Shown one piece after another: positions 28,338 to 34,066 of a stretch of 34,066 nt of DNA. The number at the start of each line of letters is the position of its first letter. Positions within the stretch are counted from its first letter, which is position 1. Source of the stretch: Actinomycetota bacterium (GTDB lineage: Bacteria; Actinomycetota; Actinomycetes; JACCUZ01); the NCBI GenBank assembly GCA_030841185.1, contig JAVEDB010000008.1, positions 1 to 34,066 of the forward strand, read 5' to 3'. The notes below the pieces were generated by a model. The model saw nothing but the letters and a program-made list of their open reading frames with translations, ran no database searches and was not told the DNA's origin. A program made the translations under genes and the position numbers.

Positions 28338-29867
28338 TTACCCGGACGAACCGGCGACGGTCCGGCCGCGCACCACGGTCTGCCGGCACGCGGGCAGCGG
28401 CTGTCCGACGTCGAGGTCGGGCAGGCCCGGCCCGGTCACGTCCCAGACGGCGAACGTCGCAGCCGCTCCCTCCGCCAGGGTGCCCGCACCGTCCCGGCCG
28501 GCCGCCCGCCAACCGCCCGCGGTGTGCGCCTCGAACGCGGTCGCGATGTCCAGCCGTTCCCCCGCGGTCCGGTGGCTGACGGCGGCGCGGACCGTTCCCC
28601 ACGGGTCGAGCGGGGTCACGGGCGAGTCCGAGCCGAGGGCGAGGATCACGCCGGCGGCGGCCATGCTGGCGAACGGGTTGAGCGTTCTCGCGCGCTCAGG
28701 CCCGAGCCGCTCGGCGTACATGCCGTGGTCGCCGCCCCACAATGCGTCGAAGGCGGGTTGGACCGAGGCCACGATCGCGAGGTCGGCCAGCGTCGCGATC
28801 ATGACGGCGTCGACCATCTCGACGTGCTCGAGCCGGTGTCTGGCGGCTCGCACGGCGGCTGGCCCGATCCGTTCGGCGGCCTCGCGGAAGCCGGCGGTCA
28901 CCGCTTCCAGCGCCCCGTCGCCGATGGCGTGGAAGCCGGCCTGCACCCCGGCCTGCGTGCAGGCCACCACGTGGTCGCGCACGTCGGCGGCGCTGAGGTA
29001 GGCGTGCCCGCTTGACGCAGCGTCGGCATAGACGGATCGCAGGTACGCCGTGTGCGACCCGATCGCACCGTCGGCGAAGAGGTCCCCCGCGGCGCCGAGC
29101 GCCCCGAGCTCGCGGGCGCGCTCGACGCCACCGAGTTCACCCCAGTAGCCGATGACGTCCGGACCCGGCTCGGTCGCCGCGAGGGTGAGCATGTCGCGCA
29201 GGTCGTCCGCGCTGGAGATGTCGGGGCCGGCCAGCTCGTGCAGGCAGCCGATCCCGAGCTCGCCGGCCCGACGCCGGGTGGCGCGCTGGGCAGCCCGCCG
29301 CTGAGCGCTGGTCACCGACTCGCGGGCCACCCGGCGCGCGACATGGTGGGCCTCGGTGGTGAGGTGCCCGCTGTCGGCGAACCCCTCCGCCGCCCGGGCC
29401 TCCGGTGCCGCTGCGAGCAGCGCCGAGGAGACGACGGCGGAGTGGACGTCGATGCGGGACAGGTAGACGACGCCTCCGTAGGACGCGCGGTCCAGCTCCT
29501 GCCGGGTGGGTGGCCGGTGCTCCGGCCAGCTCGTCTCGTCCCAGCCGTGCCCCAGGACGACGCCGCCTCGGCGGGCCCGGCAGAAGTCCTCGACCGCCGT
29601 CAGGCAGGCGGCCAGGCTGGCGCAGCCCGTCAGGTCGAGGCCCTCGAGCGCGATGCCGGTCGAGGTGGCGTGCACGTGCGCGTCCACGAAGGCCGGCGTC
29701 ACCAGCGCCCCCGCGAGCTCGACCACGGCGTCGACGCCGTCCCGGTGGGCGTCGGCACCGTCCGCGCCGCCGATCCATCCGATCGTGGGCCCGTCGACGA
29801 CGAAGGCGGTCGCCGGCCCCGGCACGGCGGCGTGAACGTGGGCGTCGCGGTAGAGCGTGACCGTCAC
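28338..29867 (-). CDS. Amidohydrolase family protein (YtcJ-like)
   Basis: VTPAFVDAHVHATSTGIALEGLDLTGCASL, GHGWDETSWPEHRPPTRQELDR, HRLEHVEMVDAVMIATLADLAIVASVQPAFD, LALGSDSPVTPLDPWGTVRAAV. GTG start overlaps the kdd stop. Confidence 0.93.
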   Translation of the reverse strand: MTVTLYRDAHVHAAVPGPATAFVVDGPTIGWIGGADGADAHRDGVDAVVELAGALVTPAFVDAHVHATSTGIALEGLDLTGCASLAACLTAVEDFCRARRGGVVLGHGWDETSWPEHRPPTRQELDRASYGGVVYLSRIDVHSAVVSSALLAAAPEARAAEGFADSGHLTTEAHHVARRVARESVTSAQRRAAQRATRRRAGELGIGCLHELAGPDISSADDLRDMLTLAATEPGPDVIGYWGELGGVERARELGALGAAGDLFADGAIGSHTAYLRSVYADAASSGHAYLSAADVRDHVVACTQAGVQAGFHAIGDGALEAVTAGFREAAERIGPAAVRAARHRLEHVEMVDAVMIATLADLAIVASVQPAFDALWGGDHGMYAERLGPERARTLNPFASMAAAGVILALGSDSPVTPLDPWGTVRAAVSHRTAGERLDIATAFEAHTAGGWRAAGRDGAGTLAEGAAATFAVWDVTGPGLPDLDVGQPLPACRQTVVRGRTVAGSSG

Positions 29868-30907
29868 GGCTCGAGGCGCCGCTCGAACAGCGCGCGCAGC
29901 GCCGGCTCGGTGCGCAGCAGGTCCAGCGCGTACGCCGCGTGCCCCGGGACGTAGCCGTTGCCGATCAGCATGGTGACGTCGGCCGCCAGGCCCTCGGCGC
30001 CGAGTGCCGCGGCCGAGAAGGACGTCGCCATCGAGAAGAAGATCACCGTGCCGCGGTCCGCCGTGGCGAGGACCGCTCCGTGCTCGCAGCCCGGTACGTC
30101 GACGCAGACCACGGTGACGTCCGCCGGGCCGCCGAGGGCGGTCCGGACCCCGTCGGCCAGGGCCACCGGGTCGCGGGCGTCGGCCACGGTCACCACGTCG
30201 GCCAGGCCGCTGTGCTCCAGCAGGGCCGCCTCGGCAGGCACGGGGACCACGCCGACGGTGCGGGCCGCGCCCGCACGCCGGGCCGCGGCCAGCGACATCG
30301 ATCCGCTCTTCCCCGCGGCGCCGATGACAGCGACGGTCCCTCCTGCGTATTTCTCGACGACCCGGGCGGTCAGAGCCGGCGCGCCGCACACGTCCATGAC
30401 CGCCATCGCGAGCCCGGCCGGCAGGTCCGCGGGCAGCACCGCCGCGATCGAGCGGGCGAACAGGATGGCGTGGCCCCCGGCCGGCACCTGCTCGGATCTG
30501 CCGTCCCACCCGGACAGGCCGTCGCTGATCTGCAACGGGGTAAGGCTGAGAGAGACCAGCGTCGCGACCCGGTCGCCGGGCGCGAGGCCGAGCGGTGACT
30601 CCGGCCCCACCTCGTCCACGACGCCGATCAGCATCCCGCCGGACCCGGTGACTGGGTTCTGCATCTTGCCGCGCTCCGCGATGATTGCCAGCACCGCTGC
30701 CCGCACGGCGGCCCCGTCCCCGTCGTGCTCGGTGCTGAGCTGGCGGAAGGACGCGGCGTCGAGGTTGAGGCGCTCCACCCGCAGGCGTACCTCGTCGGGC
30801 CACAGCACTGGGTCGGTGTCCAGCCGGCTCGCGGCCTGCGGCAGGGCGCCCCGCGGCTCCAGCACGCGGTGCACTCCCACCGGGGAACTGTCGGACCGAG
30901 CCTGCAC
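29864..30907 (-). CDS. kdd: L-erythro-3,5-diaminohexanoate dehydrogenase
   Basis: HRVLEPRGALPQAASRLDTD...LNLDAASFRQL, GKMQNPVTGSGGMLIGVVDEVG, GGTVAVIGAAGKSGSMSLAAARRAGA; lysine-pathway context. Confidence 0.92.
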   Translation of the reverse strand: MQARSDSSPVGVHRVLEPRGALPQAASRLDTDPVLWPDEVRLRVERLNLDAASFRQLSTEHDGDGAAVRAAVLAIIAERGKMQNPVTGSGGMLIGVVDEVGPESPLGLAPGDRVATLVSLSLTPLQISDGLSGWDGRSEQVPAGGHAILFARSIAAVLPADLPAGLAMAVMDVCGAPALTARVVEKYAGGTVAVIGAAGKSGSMSLAAARRAGAARTVGVVPVPAEAALLEHSGLADVVTVADARDPVALADGVRTALGGPADVTVVCVDVPGCEHGAVLATADRGTVIFFSMATSFSAAALGAEGLAADVTMLIGNGYVPGHAAYALDLLRTEPALRALFERRLEP

Positions 30908-31052
30908 AGTCGCCCCTTTCCGTGAGTCTGGTCGGGAAATCCTACGGTGTCCGGGTGGATTCGCCGAAGTATCTCCCGTAGCCTTGCCGTACCGCCGGGA
31001 AGAATGCGCCCGGTCCGCCCTCGCCAGCAGCCCGTCCAGACAAGGAGCATCC

Positions 31053-32537
31053 ATGACCTCGACGATGGCCGCTCGCCCTGGGTCCGACGGGATCGGCGCC
31101 ACCAGTCTGGACCAGCCCTACCCCTACCGGCGGGTCGAGCTGGTCGAGCCGGACTGGACCCGGGTCCCCGGGTGGCACGGGGTCAGCGCCGACGAGTGGG
31201 CCTCCGCGCAGTGGCAGCGGGCCCACTGCGTGAAGAACATCAAGCAGCTGCGCGCGCTCATGGGTGATCTGCTCGAGGAGCGCTTCTACGCCGACCTCGA
31301 GCGCGACCAGGCCGAGCGGGCCACGATGTCGATGCTCGTCCCGCCGCAGATGCTGAACACGATGGTGCCGACCGGACCGCAGCCGGGGCAGAGCTGGACC
31401 GAGGCGTTCTACGCCGACCCGGTGCGCAATTACATGATCCCCGTCTTCTCCGACCGGCGTATCGACTGGCCCTCGCACCCGCACGCGACTCGCGACTCGC
31501 TGCACGAGCACGACATGTGGGTCGCCGAGGGACTCACCCACCGCTACCCGACCAAGGTGCTGGCCGAGCTGCTGCCGACCTGCCCCCAGTATTGCGGGCA
31601 CTGCACCCGGATGGACCTCGTCGGCAACTCGACCCCGGTCATCGAGAAGCTGAAGTTCGATCTCAAGCCGGTCGACCGCTACGACGCGATGATCGACTAC
31701 CTGCGCCGCTCCCCCGGGGTGCGCGACGTGGTGGTCTCGGGCGGTGACGTCGCGAACATGCCCTGGAAGAACCTCGAGTCGTTCGTGGCACGCCTGCTCG
31801 ACGTGGACAACATCCGCGACATCCGGTTGGCCACCAAGGCCCTGATGGGCCTGCCTCAGCACTGGCTGCAGGACGACGTCCGGGCCGGGATGGAACGACT
31901 CGCCACGGTGGCGCGGGCCCGCGGCGTACATCTCGCGATCCACACCCACGTCAACAACGTGCAATCCCTCACGCCGGCCGTGGCGGCCGCGACCCGGGCC
32001 ATGCTCGAGGCCGGCGTGCGTGACGTGCGCAACCAGGGCGTGTTGATGCATGGGGTCAACGCCACCGAGAAGGACTTGCTGGACCTCTGCTTCGGGCTGC
32101 TCGACGGCGCCGGGATCATGCCCTACTACTTCTACATGTGCGACATGATCCCGTTCTCGGAGCACTGGCGGGTCTCGGTCAAGGAGGCGCAGCGGCTGCA
32201 GCACGGGATCATGGGCTACCTGCCCGGGTTCGCGACGCCGCGGATCATCTGCGACGTCCCCTTCGTCGGCAAGCGGTGGGTGCACCAGCTCGAGGAGTAC
32301 GACGAGGAGCGGGGCGTCTCGTACTGGACGAAGAACTACCGGACCGGTATCGAGCAGACCGACCCCGAGGCGCTTGACCGGCGCTACGAGTACTACGACC
32401 CCATCCACACGCTGCCCGAGACCGGCCAGGCGTGGTGGCGCCAGCACGGGCCCTCTGTCGACCACGCGGCCGCCGCCGATCGCGCTGCGGCGTCGCGGAC
32501 GGCCGCCTCCCAGCAGGCGGAGACGGCCGTCGGCTGA
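31053..32537 (+). CDS. kamA: Lysine 2,3-aminomutase
   Basis: CPQYCGHCTRMDLVGNS (radical SAM), RRSPGVRDVVVSGGDVANMPWKNLESFVARLLDVDNIRDIRLATKALMGLPQHW, MPYYFYMCDMIPFSEHWR. RBS AAGGAG before ATG 31053. Confidence 0.95.
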   Translation: MTSTMAARPGSDGIGATSLDQPYPYRRVELVEPDWTRVPGWHGVSADEWASAQWQRAHCVKNIKQLRALMGDLLEERFYADLERDQAERATMSMLVPPQMLNTMVPTGPQPGQSWTEAFYADPVRNYMIPVFSDRRIDWPSHPHATRDSLHEHDMWVAEGLTHRYPTKVLAELLPTCPQYCGHCTRMDLVGNSTPVIEKLKFDLKPVDRYDAMIDYLRRSPGVRDVVVSGGDVANMPWKNLESFVARLLDVDNIRDIRLATKALMGLPQHWLQDDVRAGMERLATVARARGVHLAIHTHVNNVQSLTPAVAAATRAMLEAGVRDVRNQGVLMHGVNATEKDLLDLCFGLLDGAGIMPYYFYMCDMIPFSEHWRVSVKEAQRLQHGIMGYLPGFATPRIICDVPFVGKRWVHQLEEYDEERGVSYWTKNYRTGIEQTDPEALDRRYEYYDPIHTLPETGQAWWRQHGPSVDHAAAADRAAASRTAASQQAETAVG

Positions 32538-32552
32538 CGGCGCGGCGCCCGC

Positions 32553-32999
32553 TCAGTAGGGCGCGCGGAAGATCTCGGTCACCCAGAGATAGCCGCCGGA
32601 GCTCGCGACCCCGATGCCCGCTCCGCCCCAGCGCCGGTCCAGGATATTGGCCCGGTGGCTCGGGGAGGCCAGGAAGGCCAGGTGCACGCGGGTGAGCGTC
32701 GGTCCGTAGCCGACGTTCTCCCCGATCAGGGTGTAGCAGCAGATCACGGACAGGTTCGAGTGGAAGAGCGCGTGCCTGGTCGCCATCGCCAGCGATTGCT
32801 TGCGGGCGAAGTAGTTCAGATCGGCGCGCATCGGTAGGGCCCGCAGTCCATAGGCGGTCCGAGTCGCGTTGACCTTGCTGAGCATGGCCCACTCGAGGCT
32901 GCTGGTAGCCGCTGACGCGGGTGTGCCACAGAGCAGGGCGACCGACAGCGTGGTGGCCAGGCCGAACACGAGCAGGAGCGTTCGCAACGGGTGACGCAT
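32553..32999 (-). CDS. Secreted CAP-domain (SCP/PR1-like) protein
   Basis: Signal peptide LLLVFGLATTLSVALLCGTPASAA; MLSKVNATRTAYGLRALPMRADLNYFARKQSLAMA, IGENVGYG, ASPSHRANILDRRWGGAGIGV. Confidence 0.92.
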   Translation of the reverse strand: MRHPLRTLLLVFGLATTLSVALLCGTPASAATSSLEWAMLSKVNATRTAYGLRALPMRADLNYFARKQSLAMATRHALFHSNLSVICCYTLIGENVGYGPTLTRVHLAFLASPSHRANILDRRWGGAGIGVASSGGYLWVTEIFRAPY

Positions 33000-33121
33000 G
33001 GGTGGTGCCTTTCGCCGGGGACGAAACGCGGCTCCCCCCGGGGCCGGGCCCTAGTCGAAGCGGTCGACCCCTTCGGTAGACCCATGCGACGTGCTTGATG
33101 TCGCAAAAAAAGTCGCGTTGG

Positions 33122-33580
33122 TTAAAGATTTCCTACAAAGGGTGGACGTGCCTCGTACGGCGTGCTCAGCACGATCGTCGTCCGGGTCGCCACGTTCGCG
33201 GCGGCCCGGATCCTGGCCAGCAGGGTCTCCAGGGCCCCCGGCGAGGCCACCCGCACCTTGAGGATGTAGCTCTCGTCCCCGGCGACCGAGTGGCACGCCT
33301 CGATCTCGTGCAGGCCCTTGAGTCGCTCGGGGGCGTCGTCGGGAGCGCTCGGGTCGATCGGTCGCAGCGAGATGAACGCGGTGAGCGGCAGGCCCACCTG
33401 GTCTGCCGCGACCACTGCCGCGTAGCCCAGCAGCACCCCTCGCTGCTCGAGCCGGCGGACCCGCTGATGCACCGCCGAGGTGGACAGGCCGGTGGCCTTC
33501 CCGAGGTCGGTGTAGCTCATCCGGCCGTCTGCGGCGAGCAGCCGGACGATGTCACGGTCGGTATCGGTCAGCTCCTCCAT
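33122..33580 (-). CDS. Lrp/AsnC family transcriptional regulator
   Basis: LTDTDRDIVRLLAADGRMSYTDLGKATGLSTSAVHQRVRRLEQRGVLLGYAAVV, C-terminal RAM-like domain. Confidence 0.94.
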   Translation of the reverse strand: MEELTDTDRDIVRLLAADGRMSYTDLGKATGLSTSAVHQRVRRLEQRGVLLGYAAVVAADQVGLPLTAFISLRPIDPSAPDDAPERLKGLHEIEACHSVAGDESYILKVRVASPGALETLLARIRAAANVATRTTIVLSTPYEARPPFVGNL

Positions 33581-33621
33581 GGGCCCACGGTAACGGCCCC
33601 GGAGGCTGCGAAACGGACCGT

Positions 33622-33674
33622 ACGACGGCCGCCGCGTCCGGACGATGAACGGGTCCGGTCGCGGCGGCCGTCGT
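33622..33674. terminator. Very long hairpin (22-nt arms, one mismatch)
   Basis: ACGACGGCCGCCGCGTCCGGAC - GATGAACGG - GTCCGGTCGCGGCGGCCGTCGT, between the 33696-33938 gene and the AsnC gene. Confidence 0.75.
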
Positions 33675-33695
33675 GCCGCTCGGTGTGTCGACGGA

Positions 33696-33938
33696 TCAAC
33701 GCACCTGGCGGATGGTGCCGTCCGCGTCGCGGACGTACTTCACGGCCGGTCCGAGACCGACACCGTCACCGGTGTCCGCCTGGACGGCCGTCCCGACCGG
33801 AGCAGGCTCCGGTCGAGCTCGCCGCGACGCCGGGTGGTCCGACGCCATGGCTGGCAGGGTCACCGCGACCCCCGCACCGACCGTGACGGCCAGCAGGAGG
33901 ACACCTCGCCCCACCTTCGTGCCCAGGACCGTGCGCAT
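33696..33938 (-). CDS. Small secreted or membrane-anchored protein, unknown function
   Basis: MRTVLGTKVGRGVLLLAVTVGAGVAVTLPAMASDHPASRRARPEP...VKYVRDADGTIRQVR; signal-peptide-like N-terminus; GGGAG upstream. Confidence 0.65.
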   Translation of the reverse strand: MRTVLGTKVGRGVLLLAVTVGAGVAVTLPAMASDHPASRRARPEPAPVGTAVQADTGDGVGLGPAVKYVRDADGTIRQVR

Positions 33939-34066
33939 GGAGCTACTCCCGTCCGAGGTGCCGGTCCCGCGATCCGCCTGCGCGTATCCCGGAGCCGGCT
34001 CGACGAACGAGCCGGTCTCGCCACTCACTCCCCCAGCTGCCTAGGCGACCGCATGTCTCCGTGCCC

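Noticed and set aside
28338-30803. 821-aa version of the amidohydrolase ORF
   Set aside because: The N-terminal ~310 aa overlap kdd out of frame; GTG 29867 with kdd stop overlap is a better start.
29958-31052. N-terminal extension of the 859-aa ORF containing kamA
   Set aside because: Antisense to kdd; real kamA start is ATG 31053 with an AAGGAG RBS.
33000-33121. c-di-AMP (ydaO) riboswitch call
   Set aside because: Only vague resemblance to the conserved motifs; not reported as a feature without a covariance search.

Overview
34 kb of high-GC actinobacterial chromosome with dense coding on both strands. I saw no rRNA, tRNA, CRISPR array or transposase. Left to right: the end of an isoprenylcysteine methyltransferase-like gene with an FAD oxidoreductase; an ECF sigma/anti-sigma pair (SigK/RskA-like); sbcC-sbcD; a GCS2-type carboxylate-amine ligase convergent with a minus-strand run of a Fes-like esterase, a second esterase, an ATP-grasp protein, a stand-alone TipAS domain and a helical protein; an Rv2578c-family radical SAM gene with a SOS-box-like palindrome at its start and a clamp-binding-like C-terminus (QLSLL); an AraC - VOC - truncated VOC - UvrA-paralogue operon; an M15 carboxypeptidase; a GDPD; rbpA; fxsA; a split ppm/lnt pair; a lysine-aminomutase catabolic locus (kal, kamE, kamD, kdd, kamA) that also holds an amidohydrolase and an ABC-2 exporter; a CAP-domain protein; an Lrp/AsnC regulator; and a small secreted protein. 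The best leads are: (1) the SOS-box plus clamp-motif radical SAM protein; (2) the GCS2/ATP-grasp/double-esterase/TipAS neighbourhood as a possible undescribed amide-forming pathway; (3) the lysine locus, which lacks kce and carries an amidohydrolase 3' remnant abutting the ABC permease; (4) the rbpA promoter, with a SigR-type promoter and a CRP-type palindrome; (5) a structured ~500 bp non-coding region upstream of lnt. All assignments are by eye, with no database search.
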